DNA of 64,000 nucleotides from Mycobacterium bourgelatii (GCF_010723575.1 NZ_BLKZ01000001.1:4216001-4280000), one strand, 5' to 3'. Counted from the first letter of the stretch, positions 8,556 to 17,083 are shown. Numbers and translations: made by a program. Notes: generated from the letters alone by a model not told the origin.

Positions 8556-9716
8556 CTATCCGACGCCAGTCCGCGGGATCACGCTCGGCCGGTTCTGCAC
8601 GACGTGCGCAGCGGCACCACCGCGACCGCCCATCATGCCCCCGGGCATACCAGCAGCACCGGCGCCGCCCATCGGCATCGGCATCGGCATCATGCCCATG
8701 CCGCCGCCCGCGGCGCCAGCCTGCGCAAGTTCAGCGGGCACGGCCCCCAAGCCCGCCAGCGCCGCGCTGGACATGTGATTAGGCATCGAGCCGGGCCACG
8801 TCTGCGGCACGGACATGTTGCCGACCAACCGAGCCTTACCCATTTCCCCGGCCATCCCGGCGCCCAAGCCCCCGATACCGCCGGCACCCAGGCCCTTGGG
8901 ACCGATGTCACCGACGAACTTGGGCATATCCGCCAACTCGGCCGCGGTGGCACCGGTCAAGCCGGCCCCCGCGCCTGCCGACTGCCCTAGCTGCATCAGC
9001 GGGCCCAACATCATGCTGGCCGGCATCGCCGCGGACTGCGCCAGCCCCATTGCCATGTCAATCGGCACCGCTGCGGCCACAGCCTCCCCACCGATAATCG
9101 CCCCTTCAATCACCGGAGCGATCGACGCCGTGGCGCCCGCGGCAACACTGGCAACCTCGAGGTTGAGCGCGCTGGCGAATCCGACCAAGTCGATCGGCGG
9201 CACGCTGAACGGGGACAAGGTCGCCGCCACCGATTGCGCACCGCTCTGGTACCCCACCATCGCGGCCACGTCCTGCGCCCACATCTCGACGTAGTCGAAC
9301 TCGGTGAGTGCGATCGCCGGAGTGTTCTGGCCCAGGATGTTCGTCGCAACCAACGCGCCGAGCAGGATCCGGTTCGCGGCCACCGCGGCGGGGTGCACTG
9401 TGGCCAGTAGCGCAGACTCAAAAGCCGTTGCGGCAGCTTGCGCCTGCCCAGCCGAGAGCTCGGCTTGACCGGCCGCGTCACTCAGCCAACCCACGTACGG
9501 CACTGCGGCGGCCGCCATCGAAACCGACGCCGGACCCGCCCAGGGCCCACCGGTCAAGCCGGCGATAACAGACTCAAACGACATCGCCGAAGCCCGCAAA
9601 TCGGCAGCCAACGACTCCCAGGCTGCGCCAGCGGCAAACAGGGGGCCCGACCCTGCGCCGGCGAAGATCCGCGCCGAGTTGATCTCTGGGGGCAACCACG
9701 CAAACTCCGGAATCAT
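8556..9716 (-). CDS. PPE38: PPE-SVP protein, PPE38-like
   Basis: A 386-residue PPE protein of the SVP subclass. It starts MIPEFAWLPPEINSARIFAG, carrying the PPE motif. It has the WxG-like turn GGPWAGPAS near residue 73 and the SVP-class motif SVPQTWPGSMP near residue 316. A Gly/Met-rich tail with repeated MPMPMG ends NRPSVIPRTGVG. This is the domain layout of M. tuberculosis PPE38, which is needed for ESX-5 export of PE_PGRS and PPE-MPTR proteins. The ATG at 9716 has GGGGA five nt upstream and matches the family start; a longer frame to 9761 adds unrelated residues. It lies downstream of an esx pair and a second PPE gene, as in the PPE71-esxX-esxY-PPE38 locus. Confidence 0.88.
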   Translation of the reverse strand: MIPEFAWLPPEINSARIFAGAGSGPLFAAGAAWESLAADLRASAMSFESVIAGLTGGPWAGPASVSMAAAAVPYVGWLSDAAGQAELSAGQAQAAATAFESALLATVHPAAVAANRILLGALVATNILGQNTPAIALTEFDYVEMWAQDVAAMVGYQSGAQSVAATLSPFSVPPIDLVGFASALNLEVASVAAGATASIAPVIEGAIIGGEAVAAAVPIDMAMGLAQSAAMPASMMLGPLMQLGQSAGAGAGLTGATAAELADMPKFVGDIGPKGLGAGGIGGLGAGMAGEMGKARLVGNMSVPQTWPGSMPNHMSSAALAGLGAVPAELAQAGAAGGGMGMMPMPMPMGGAGAAGMPGGMMGGRGGAAAHVVQNRPSVIPRTGVG

Positions 9717-9944
9717 CGAATCCCCAACCCACTCTGCCGCCGCAACGGCTCCAATACACACCTACCGACGATCAACCTACGCGCGTAGTCGACCCACCGT
9801 CGGAATCTTAAGGCAATCCACACCGAAAGTTTTCGGTTTTACCAATATTTAGTCGTTGTGCCCGTCAGGGCAAACTGCGCTGTTGCCGCCCGGTTGGCGG
9901 ATTTGGCCGGGATTTAATTGAATTCAAAATGCAGACATGGAGAA

Positions 9945-9983
9945 GGCGCGGGTAACACGACGACTCGAAGTGTTACCCGCGCC
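9945..9983. terminator. hairpin terminator downstream of the second esx pair
   Basis: A 14-bp perfect stem (9945-9958 with 9970-9983) and 11-nt loop lie 16 nt beyond the stop of the 94-residue esx gene. They end the PPE-esx-esx transcript before the next PPE gene. Confidence 0.7.
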
Positions 9984-9999
9984 CATCCATAGGCCGTGC

Positions 10000-10284
10000 T
10001 TAGGCCCAGCTGGACCCAACTGCAGAGTCCGTCTGCGCCATGTTCTGGCCGGCGGCCTGAACCTTCTGGCCGTGCTGGTTGGCCTGCTCGTAGATCACCT
10101 GGAAGTTGCGACCCAACTGGGTGATGAACTCCTGGCAAGCCACCGAACCGGCGCCACCCCAGAAGTCGCCAGCGGCCAGCACATCGCGAACGATGGCCTG
10201 GTGCTCCGCCTCCAACGAGGCAGCCTGGGCGCGGATCAGAGCGCCGTGGGCGTCGACATCGCCGAACTGGTAGTTAATCGTCAT
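10000..10284 (-). CDS. WXG100 protein, EsxN family, second copy
   Basis: A 94-residue WXG100 protein whose sequence is identical to the one at 5524-5808, including DFWGGAGS and the tail TDSAVGSSWA. It follows its 98-residue partner by 11 nt. By position between two PPE38/PPE71-type genes it corresponds to one of esxX/esxY of M. tuberculosis. ESX-5 export as a heterodimer is expected from the family. Complete protein identity between copies 4.5 kb apart points to recent duplication or gene conversion. Confidence 0.92.
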   Translation of the reverse strand: MTINYQFGDVDAHGALIRAQAASLEAEHQAIVRDVLAAGDFWGGAGSVACQEFITQLGRNFQVIYEQANQHGQKVQAAGQNMAQTDSAVGSSWA

Positions 10285-10295
10285 TGTCGTATGTC

Positions 10296-10592
10296 CTAAC
10301 TGCTCAGAACTTGCTGGGAGGCCTGCTCTTGCTGCTCGTAGTGGTTGGCGTCGCGGATCAGTCCGTCACGCACGCTGTGCAGCATGTTCACAATGTTGCG
10401 GAACGCGGTGTTCATCTGGCCCATGGTGTCCAGCGAGGTAGCCGAGGCCAGACCACTCCAGCCAGCGCCGGAAATGTTCTGCGCGGAAGCCCACATACGA
10501 CGGGCCTCGTCCTCGACAGTCTGGGCGTGCGCCTCAAAGCGACCCGCCATGTCCCGCATCGCGTGCGGGTCGGTCATAAAACGTGTAGTCAC
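10296..10592 (-). CDS. WXG100 protein, QILSS-type family, second copy
   Basis: A 98-residue WXG100 partner protein with WSG in ISGAGWSGLA and the C-terminal SQQVLSS, a one-residue variant of the usual QILSS. It begins MTTRFMTDPHAMRD with a GGACGA ribosome binding site. It lies 102 nt downstream of the PPE71-like gene and 11 nt before the 94-residue esx gene, so the three probably form one transcript ending at the hairpin near 9945-9983. Confidence 0.92.
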   Translation of the reverse strand: MTTRFMTDPHAMRDMAGRFEAHAQTVEDEARRMWASAQNISGAGWSGLASATSLDTMGQMNTAFRNIVNMLHSVRDGLIRDANHYEQQEQASQQVLSS

Positions 10593-10694
10593 CTCATTCG
10601 TCCTTTCAATTCGTTCTTCTAATCAATTGATCATGTGGCGCACCAGACTGGGTTCACCACAGCCAAACCTTGACCCCGACCGATCACCCCCGCC

Positions 10695-11861
10695 CTATCC
10701 GACGCCGGTCCGCGGAATCACACTCGGCCGGTTTTGCACAACGTGCGCAGCCGCGCCACCGCGGCCCATCATCCCCGGAGGCATACCTGCTGCACCGGCG
10801 GCGCCCATCGGCATCGGCATCGGCATCATGCCCATGCCACCGCCCATGGCGCCGGCTTGCGCGAGCTCGGCCGGCACGGCACCCAACCCCGCCAGAGCCG
10901 CGCTGGACATGTGGTTCGGCATCGAGCCGGGCCACGTCTGCGGCACGGACATGTTGCCGACCAACCGGGCCTTACCCATTTCCCCGGCCATCCCGGCGCC
11001 CAAGCCACCAGCACCGCCGGCGCCCAAGCCCTTAGGTCCGAGATCACCGACGAACTTGGGGCCGTCCGCCAGTTCGGCCGCGGTCGTGGCACCAGCCAGG
11101 GCTGCGGTGCCCGCGTTTGCCGTCTGGCCCAACTGCATCAGCGGGCCCACCAGCATGCTGGCCGGCATGGCCGCGGACTGCGCCATCCCAATCGCCATGT
11201 CGATCGGAACGGCTGCGGCCATGGCCGACGCCCCCTCCATGGCCCCCTCGACTACCGGCCCGATTCCCGCCGTGGCCGTGGTTGCCACTCCGGCAACCTC
11301 GGCGTTGAGGGCGGTGGCGAACCCAGCCAGATCCACCGGCGGAACACTGAAGGGCGCCAGCGTCGACGCGACCAGCTGCGCACCACCCTGGTAGCCCAGC
11401 ATCGCCGCGACGTCCTGGGCCCACATCTCGACGTAGTCGAACTCGGCGGCCGCGATCGCGGGGGTGTTCTGACCAAGCAGGTTGGTTGCGACCAGTGCTG
11501 CCAACATCACTCGGTTCGCCGCCACGGCCGCCGGGTGCACGGTGGCCAGCAATGCCGTCTCGAAGGCAGTTGCCGCTGCCTGAGCTTGACTTCCGGCCAG
11601 TTCGGCCTGGGCGGCGGCGTCACTCAACCAACCCACGTACGGCATGGCCGCGGCTGCCATCGCCACCGAGGACGGACCGGACCAGGGGCCCCCGGTCAAT
11701 CCCGCAATCACTGACTCAAACGATGTGGCCGATGCCCGCAAATCGGCCGCTAACGACTGCCAGGCCGCGCTCGCCGTGAACAGCGGTCCTGACCCTGCAC
11801 CGGCGAAGATCCGCGCCGAGTTGATCTCCGGCGGCAGCCATGCAAACTCCGGAATCATCAC
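10695..11861 (-). CDS. PPE71: PPE-SVP protein, PPE71/PPE38-like paralogue
   Basis: A 388-residue PPE-SVP protein very similar to the one at 8556-9716. It has MMIPEFAWLPPEINSARIFAG at the start, GGPWSGPSS near residue 75, SVPQTWPGSMP in the same place and the tail NRPSVIPRTGVG. The central region (residues 180-300) diverges most. Together with the esx pair and the PPE38-like gene it reproduces the PPE71-esxX-esxY-PPE38 arrangement. PPE71 and PPE38 are functionally redundant in M. tuberculosis for PE_PGRS/PPE-MPTR secretion. The symbol is positional. The start is ATG at 11861, or three nt downstream. Confidence 0.85.
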   Translation of the reverse strand: MMIPEFAWLPPEINSARIFAGAGSGPLFTASAAWQSLAADLRASATSFESVIAGLTGGPWSGPSSVAMAAAAMPYVGWLSDAAAQAELAGSQAQAAATAFETALLATVHPAAVAANRVMLAALVATNLLGQNTPAIAAAEFDYVEMWAQDVAAMLGYQGGAQLVASTLAPFSVPPVDLAGFATALNAEVAGVATTATAGIGPVVEGAMEGASAMAAAVPIDMAIGMAQSAAMPASMLVGPLMQLGQTANAGTAALAGATTAAELADGPKFVGDLGPKGLGAGGAGGLGAGMAGEMGKARLVGNMSVPQTWPGSMPNHMSSAALAGLGAVPAELAQAGAMGGGMGMMPMPMPMGAAGAAGMPPGMMGRGGAAAHVVQNRPSVIPRTGVG

Positions 11862-11997
11862 AACCTCAAACCACTCTGCCGCCGAAGCGGCGCTTGCAAA
11901 TCCCGTCGGCAGCCCCCACGTCTCTGCCTACGCGACGAATCGTAAGCACAATCGACACGGAATGGCAGCCTTTTGCAGAAAAAAGTTTCAAGAAAAT

Positions 11998-12222
11998 GAG
12001 ACAACGTCGCTTTCCACATTCCGATCAAGATCGGTTTTGCCTGGTCAGAGGCCAAAAATTAAATTAGAGAACAACCATTCCCACATTCGCAACGGCAACG
12101 CGTCGGAGCGTCCAGACAGCCCACATAAATGAGACAACGACCATTCCCAGATTCCGAACGAGGACACCCGTACCGTTTAGGCGGGCCGGATATATTTGAG
12201 AACGACGAGTTCCACATTTGCG
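11998..12222. repeat. four imperfect direct repeats, about 67-nt period
   Basis: Four copies of a roughly 25-30-nt unit start at 11998, 12067, 12131 and 12198. All follow the pattern GAGAnAACnnC, then TTCCCACATTCCG. Spacing is 69, 64 and 67 nt, i.e. about six to seven helical turns. They lie 137-360 nt upstream of the PPE71-like gene on its promoter side. A fifth, more diverged copy is at 6766-6790 upstream of the Rv2348c-esx operon. Function unknown; regulator binding sites or repeat debris are both possible. Confidence 0.6.
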
Positions 12223-12334
12223 TGCTACCCACCCGGCCCCGACCCGGACGGCCCGGCCCCCCCGCGCCAGCCCCAGGGGCGACGGCTCGCCCGCTGTGGC
12301 GCGCGCTTCGGTGGGCGTGGACCCACCGGCGGAA

Positions 12335-12940
12335 CTAGCCCAAGAAGTCCGTCAATCCGATGCCTCCGCTACCGGAATTCAGCGCACCAATCCCAAAACT
12401 GAAAATTCCCGGTCAGCCCGAAGCCATGTTGTTATGACCGGTGTTGTCGAACTACGAAGTCGCCGTTACCGGTATTGCCGAAACCGATGTTGTTACTGCC
12501 AAAATTCCCGGCTTCCCGAGTCCTGACTTCCGTTGTTCCCCTGTCCCGACGCGACTGTCACCCGATCAGATATCCCTAGGGGTATCGACGCGACGAAGCT
12601 CCGCGAAGAAGCCGGAAAGTCCAGTGCGAGAGTTGAATCCACCGGAGTTCTCGCTTCGAGTTGATGATGCCCGGGATGTCCTCACCCGTGTGTGAGTAGC
12701 CGGCGAGTAACTGCCGGAGTTGGACAAACCCGGCGTCGAGGGTACCGATGTTTGCACACCCGGAGTTGTACCCGAGGTATCCGACACACCCTCGTTCCAA
12801 GCCCGGTAATGGAGTTGCCCGAGTTCAAAAAACCCGCATTCCCCGCCCCACAATTGCCGAATCCGACGCTTTTCGCACCCACATGAAGCTGCCGAGGTTT
12901 CCATTGCCCACGTCGGCGAGGCCGAAGTTGCCGTTACCCG
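12335..12940 (-). pseudogene. decayed PPE-MPTR remnant (PPE40 position)
   Basis: Fragments of MPTR pentapeptide-like repeats can be read on the minus strand in changing frames. These are GNGNFGLADVGNGNLGSF (near 12890-12940), SVGFGNCGAGNAGFLNSGNS (near 12800-12870), NSGCANIGTLDAGF (near 12740), GSNNIGFGNTGNGD (near 12460-12510), and a C-terminus FGIGALNSGSGGIGLTDFLG ending at a TAG at 12335-12337. Stops and frameshifts separate them, and no N-terminal PPE domain remains. It sits directly downstream of glyS, where M. tuberculosis has the MPTR gene PPE40, so it is most likely a relic of that gene. Confidence 0.75.
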
Positions 12941-13080
12941 CCGACGGTGGACTGGAACCCGGCATGTCCGCTGCGACTCACCGTGTGGGTATGCCTGTGC
13001 CCGGGCGTCGCCGCCGCGCCAATGTCGCGCGTTCAGTAAACAATTGCCGGCTGGCGGTCCCCCGCCTTATCGGCCGCTCG

Positions 13081-14460
13081 TCAGCAGCCCTTGAGCCGGA
13101 CCGCCAGATAGTCGACGACCTTGTCTATGGCGATGCGTTCCTGAGTCATGGCATCGCGCTCACGCACGGTGACCGCACCGTCCTCGAGGGAGTCGAAATC
13201 GACCGTCACGCAATACGGTGTGCCAATCTCGTCTTGACGCCGGTAACGGCGCCCGATGGCGCCGGCGTCGTCGAAGTCGATGTTCCAGCACTTGCGCAGT
13301 TCGGCGGCCAGATCGCGGGCCTTGGGACTCAGGTCTGCGTGGCGGGACAGCGGCAGCACCGCGGCCTTCACCGGCGCCAGTCGCGGGTCCAGCCGCAAGA
13401 CGGTGCGCTTGTCCATCCCGCCCTTGGCGTTGGGAGCCTCGTCCTCGCTGTAGGCATCGATGAGGAAGGCCATGAAAGACCTGGTCAGGCCAGCTGCCGG
13501 CTCGATGACGTACGGCGTGTAGCGGGTGTCGTTGACCTGGTCGTAGAACGACAGGTCGGTTCCGGAGTGCTTGCTGTGGGTCGACAGGTCGAAGTCGGTG
13601 CGGTTCGCCACGCCTTCCAGCTCACCCCACGGGTTACCGACGAAGCCGAACTTGTACTCGATGTCGACCGTGCGGTCGGAGTAATGCGACAGCTTTTCCT
13701 TCGGGTGTTCGTACAGGCGCAGGTTCTCCGGGTCGATGCCGAGGTCGATGTACCACTGGCGGCGGGTGTCGATCCAGTACTGGTGCCACTCCTTGGCCGT
13801 CGACGGCTCGACGAAGAACTCCATCTCCATCTGCTCGAATTCGCGGGTGCGGAAGATGAAGTTGCCCGGTGTGATCTCGTTGCGGAAGCTCTTGCCGATT
13901 TGTCCGATGCCGAACGGCGGCTTCTTGCGCGCCGTCGTCACCACGTTGGCGAAGTTGACGAAGATGCCCTGGGCGGTCTCGGGGCGCAGGTAGTGCAGAC
14001 CCTCCTCGGTCTCGATCGGGCCGAGGTAGGTCTTGAGCATCATGTTGAACTCGCGCGGTTCGGTCCACTGGCCGGGCTCGCCGGTTTCCGGGTCGCGGAT
14101 GTCGGCCAATCCGTTGGGCGGCGGGTGACCGTGTTTGGCCTCGTAGGCCTCGATGAGGTGGTCGGCGCGGTAGCGCTTGTGAGTGATCAGAGACTCGACC
14201 AGCGGGTCGTGAAAGACCTCGACATGGCCGGAGGCGACCCACACCTCGCGCGGCAGGATGATCGACGAGTCCAAACCGACAACGTCGTCGCGGCCCGTGA
14301 CGACCGACCGCCACCACTGCCGTTTGATGTTCTCCTTGAGCTCAACCCCCAGCGGGCCGTAGTCCCACGCCGACCTTGTTCCGCCGTAAATCTCGCCCGA
14401 GGGAAAGACGAAGCCACGCCGTTTGGCGAGGTTGACTACGGTCTCGATGACAGACGCCAC
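13081..14460 (-). CDS. glyS: glycyl-tRNA synthetase
   Basis: Class II aminoacyl-tRNA synthetase that charges tRNA-Gly in the cytosol. The 459-residue protein matches the homodimeric, single-chain type used by actinobacteria. It shows the glycine-enzyme N-terminus MASVIETVVNLAKRRGFVFPSGEIYGG, motif 2-like FRNEITPGNFIFRTREFEQMEMEFF near residues 190-215, the GVANRTDFDL strand, motif 3 with PAAGLTRSFMAF near residue 320, and a C-terminal anticodon-binding domain with a VTVDFDSLEDG strand. Start and length agree with M. tuberculosis GlyS (463 residues). It is transcribed divergently from smtB, as in that species. Confidence 0.97.
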   Translation of the reverse strand: MASVIETVVNLAKRRGFVFPSGEIYGGTRSAWDYGPLGVELKENIKRQWWRSVVTGRDDVVGLDSSIILPREVWVASGHVEVFHDPLVESLITHKRYRADHLIEAYEAKHGHPPPNGLADIRDPETGEPGQWTEPREFNMMLKTYLGPIETEEGLHYLRPETAQGIFVNFANVVTTARKKPPFGIGQIGKSFRNEITPGNFIFRTREFEQMEMEFFVEPSTAKEWHQYWIDTRRQWYIDLGIDPENLRLYEHPKEKLSHYSDRTVDIEYKFGFVGNPWGELEGVANRTDFDLSTHSKHSGTDLSFYDQVNDTRYTPYVIEPAAGLTRSFMAFLIDAYSEDEAPNAKGGMDKRTVLRLDPRLAPVKAAVLPLSRHADLSPKARDLAAELRKCWNIDFDDAGAIGRRYRRQDEIGTPYCVTVDFDSLEDGAVTVRERDAMTQERIAIDKVVDYLAVRLKGC

Positions 14461-14579
14461 GGGGTGGTGCGCTCCCTTCCGAGGGGATCAGCCGTACATA
14501 CAGGCATACGTATCAGGTAGTGGACAGCGGTGGCGCGCCCACGAAACACAGTCATGGTAGCGACCCCGCTCTGCGTCTT

Positions 14580-14603
14580 TGACATGCATCATCATGCATG
14601 TGA
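14580..14603. promoter_or_regulatory. candidate SmtB operator palindrome
   Basis: TGACATGCAT (14580-14589) and ATGCATGTGA (14594-14603) form a 10-4-10 inverted repeat with one mismatch, 73 nt upstream of the smtB start. Mycobacterial SmtB, a zinc-released ArsR-family repressor, autoregulates the smtB-furB operon through an imperfect palindrome in this interval, so this is a good candidate. No binding data are available here. Confidence 0.55.
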
Positions 14604-14675
14604 CAGTGGAGTTAACCGCATGCTCCGTCGAACGCGGTTCCCTACCCTGGCGATTCTTGAGGTGATGAGTCCGAA

Positions 14676-15074
14676 ATGGTGACGCCTTCCTCGCCGCCGA
14701 CCGCGGCCAACGAGGAAGTGGACGTGGTGGGCGATCACGTACATGGCGGAGCTGGTTTCGCCGAACACCCCGCGTTCTCTGCGCCGCCGCCGCGGGAGAT
14801 TCTCGAGGCAGCCGGCGAATTGTTGCGAGCGCTGGCGGCGCCGGTACGTATCGCCATCGTGTTGCAACTGCGGGAATCCGAACGCTGCGTGCACGAATTG
14901 GTGGATGCGTTGGGCGTGCCCCAGCCCTTGGTGAGCCAACACCTGAAGATCCTCAAGGCCGCGGGCGTGGTCACCGGCGAACGGTCGGGGCGCGAAGTTC
15001 TGTACCGCCTTGCCGACCATCATCTGGCGCATATAGTCGTCGATGCCGTGGCGCATGCGGGTGAGGACGCTTGA
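14676..15074 (+). CDS. smtB: ArsR/SmtB-family zinc-responsive repressor
   Basis: A 132-residue winged-helix repressor, homologue of Rv2358 (SmtB). In mycobacteria it represses the smtB-furB operon and lets go when zinc binds. An unstructured N-terminal 45 residues precede the ArsR core (residues 48-125): LLRALAAPVRIAIVLQL, recognition helix in VPQPLVSQHLKILKAAGVV and the wing GERSGREVLYRL. The C-terminal helix DHHLAHIVVDAVAHAGED supplies the His/Asp/Glu residues typical of the alpha5 zinc site. Start ATG at 14676 follows GAGGTGA. It is the first gene of a probable operon with furB, 66 nt downstream. Confidence 0.92.
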   Translation: MVTPSSPPTAANEEVDVVGDHVHGGAGFAEHPAFSAPPPREILEAAGELLRALAAPVRIAIVLQLRESERCVHELVDALGVPQPLVSQHLKILKAAGVVTGERSGREVLYRLADHHLAHIVVDAVAHAGEDA

Positions 15075-15140
15075 TGGCCCGCGCCGATGGCCTCGCGCCG
15101 GCGACGATGCAGAGCGAAGCGATGAGGAGGAGCGGCGCCG

Positions 15141-15533
15141 ATGGCTGAAGTGAGCGTGCGTTCCACCCGGCAACGCGCGGCGATCTCCGAATTGCTCGAG
15201 ACGGTCGACGAATTCCGGTCAGCCCAGGAACTACATGACGAGCTGCGCCGGCGAGGCGAGAACATCGGCCTGACGACGGTGTATCGCACACTGCAGGCGA
15301 TGGCGTCGGCGGGCATGGTCGACACGCTGCGTAACGACACCGGCGAATCGGTCTACCGCAGATGCTCGGAGCACCATCATCACCATTTGGTCTGCCGCAG
15401 TTGCGGTTCCACGATCGAGGTCGCCGATCACGAGGTCGAGGCCTGGGCGGCCGAAGTAGCAACCAAGCATGGTTTCTCCGACGTCAGCCACACCATCGAG
15501 ATCTACGGCACCTGCTCGGATTGCGGCTCTTAA
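15141..15533 (+). CDS. furB: zinc uptake regulator Zur (FurB)
   Basis: A 130-residue Fur-family repressor that with Zn(II) shuts down zinc uptake, alternative ribosomal protein and ESX-3 genes in mycobacteria. The N-terminal winged helix (residues 1-80: RSTRQRAAISELLE, LTTVYRTLQAM) is followed by the dimerisation domain with the metal-binding EHHHHHLVCRSCGS (His run plus CxxC) and a second CxxC in GTCSDCGS at the C-terminus. Both structural and regulatory zinc ligands are present. It lies downstream of smtB in the same orientation, the conserved mycobacterial zinc-sensing operon. The start has GGAG eleven nt upstream. Confidence 0.95.
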   Translation: MAEVSVRSTRQRAAISELLETVDEFRSAQELHDELRRRGENIGLTTVYRTLQAMASAGMVDTLRNDTGESVYRRCSEHHHHHLVCRSCGSTIEVADHEVEAWAAEVATKHGFSDVSHTIEIYGTCSDCGS

Positions 15534-15664
15534 CGGTCCCGTTGTCAACCCGTAGCCGGACAAATACCGTCGCGCAGGTGTAATCCGGCCGTTTTCGGGA
15601 ATCCCCTAAAAGTCTTCGAGGAATCGGAGACTCAAGGGCCAAGTAAGAGTGAAGTGAGAACACA

Positions 15665-16636
15665 ATGGGAATTCGTTCACATTCTCACTTGCGGTCGGTG
15701 TCAGTCGAAGACCCGTCCCTGCAATTCCGCACCATCCACGGTTACCGACGCGCCTTCCGAGTCGCGGGGACCGGACCAGTTCTCCTGCTGATCCACGGCA
15801 TCGGATCCAACTCGATGTCATGGTCGCCTGTGCATACCGCACTTGCGCAGCGGTTTACCGTCATCGCACCCGACCTGCTGGGGCACGGCGAGTCCGACAA
15901 GCCCCGCACGGACTACTCGTTGGGAGCATTCGCCAACGACATGCGCGACCTGCTCGGCACGCTTGGTATCGACCGCGTCACCATCGTCGGGCATTCGTAT
16001 GGTGGCGGCGTCGCGATGCAATTCTCTTATCAGTACCCGCATTTGGTCGAACGCATCATTCTGGTGAGTTCCGGTGGCGTCGCGGAGGACGTGACCGTTG
16101 CACTGCGGTTGGCGGCAATGCCGATGGCAGGCGAAGCGCTGGCCATGTTGCGTCTGCCGGGCGCACGACAAGCCGTGCGCCTGCTGAGCCGGGCCGCGCG
16201 AAACCTGCTGGGCTCCACCCGGTTCGGGCGCGAAATCCTCGACGCCGTGGACCTGCTCGAAGACTTGCGGGAATCCAACGCCATCGCGGCGTTTACCCGA
16301 ACCTTGCGGTCGGCGGTCGACGGACGCGGACAGTTCGTCAGCATGCTGGATCGCAGCTACCTCGTGCAATCCATTCCGATGCAATTGATTTGGGGCGATG
16401 AGGACCCAGTGATCCCAGTGGATCACGCACGCATCGCACACACCGCGATGCCGGACTCACACCTGGAGATCTTTGAAAAGTCGGGGCACGTGCCGTTCCG
16501 TGACCACCCGGATCGCTTCGTCGAGGTCGTCGAACGATTCATCGACTCGACGCAGCCCGCAACCTGCGAGCACAGCCTGTTGTGCTCACTGCTGCGGACC
16601 AGAGACATCCCACTCGAGACCGCCACGGCGTCCTAG
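15665..16636 (+). CDS. alpha/beta hydrolase (Rv2715-like)
   Basis: A 323-residue alpha/beta-hydrolase-fold enzyme similar to M. tuberculosis Rv2715. The oxyanion-loop motif LLIHGIGSNSMSW lies near residue 40, the nucleophile elbow is GHSYGGG near residue 110, the acid is probably in IWGDEDPVIPVDHA and the His is in SGHVPFRDHP. Substrate unknown; relatives act on esters, epoxides or C-C bonds. The start MGIRSHSHLRSVSV has GTGAGAA upstream. The gene is inserted between furB and the Rv2360c homologue, which are adjacent in M. tuberculosis, so it is an accessory gene or local paralogue. Confidence 0.85.
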   Translation: MGIRSHSHLRSVSVEDPSLQFRTIHGYRRAFRVAGTGPVLLLIHGIGSNSMSWSPVHTALAQRFTVIAPDLLGHGESDKPRTDYSLGAFANDMRDLLGTLGIDRVTIVGHSYGGGVAMQFSYQYPHLVERIILVSSGGVAEDVTVALRLAAMPMAGEALAMLRLPGARQAVRLLSRAARNLLGSTRFGREILDAVDLLEDLRESNAIAAFTRTLRSAVDGRGQFVSMLDRSYLVQSIPMQLIWGDEDPVIPVDHARIAHTAMPDSHLEIFEKSGHVPFRDHPDRFVEVVERFIDSTQPATCEHSLLCSLLRTRDIPLETATAS

Positions 16637-16642
16637 ACCGTC

Positions 16643-17083
16643 TTAGGCGGTCAACGCGCGCCTGATCTCACCACCGGTGCCCAGCACCAACAGAATCAGC
16701 GTGCGCAGCGCGTCGTCGGTCAAACCCGCGCCGGGGAAGTTGTAGCGCAGCATCACATCTACCGTGTGGGAAGCGGTCTTGGCAGCACCCTTTGCGGAGT
16801 TACGCTGCGCTGCCTTGTCTGCGACCTTTTCCACCATCGTGACGGAACCGAAATTGGTATCCCGCGCATACCTTGTCACCTGCTCGCTCACCTTCTTGGT
16901 CAATGGCAGGTCCCACGCCAGGATCTGGGTCAGCGACACCAGGTCAAGGTCTTCGACGATCGTCACCACCCGCAGCGAAGCAAACGTGCCGTCGTGTCGG
17001 ACCGTCAGCCCACCGTCGGGTTCTTCGTCAACGGAAAGCACGTCTCGCAATACAGACGCCAACCGTTCCTGTAGGGATGGCAC
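16643..17083 (-). CDS. conserved hypothetical protein (Rv2360c-like)
   Basis: A 146-residue cytosolic protein, homologue of Rv2360c, with no assigned function. It has a mixed alpha/beta pattern: LQERLASVLRDVL, then the strand RHDGTFASLRVVTI, the aliphatic LDLVSLTQILAWDLPLT, and a basic Lys/Ala segment near residues 85-105. No transmembrane segment or known motif is seen. Its GTG start shares one base with the uppS stop (TAGTG), so it is translationally coupled to uppS and is probably the last gene of the recO-uppS operon. Confidence 0.8.
   Translation of the reverse strand: MPSLQERLASVLRDVLSVDEEPDGGLTVRHDGTFASLRVVTIVEDLDLVSLTQILAWDLPLTKKVSEQVTRYARDTNFGSVTMVEKVADKAAQRNSAKGAAKTASHTVDVMLRYNFPGAGLTDDALRTLILLVLGTGGEIRRALTA

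Noticed and set aside
12748..14520. A 590-codon open frame antisense to glyS
   Set aside because: The opposite strand is unmistakably glycyl-tRNA synthetase; this frame has the Val/Asp/Arg composition of a shadow and no family features.
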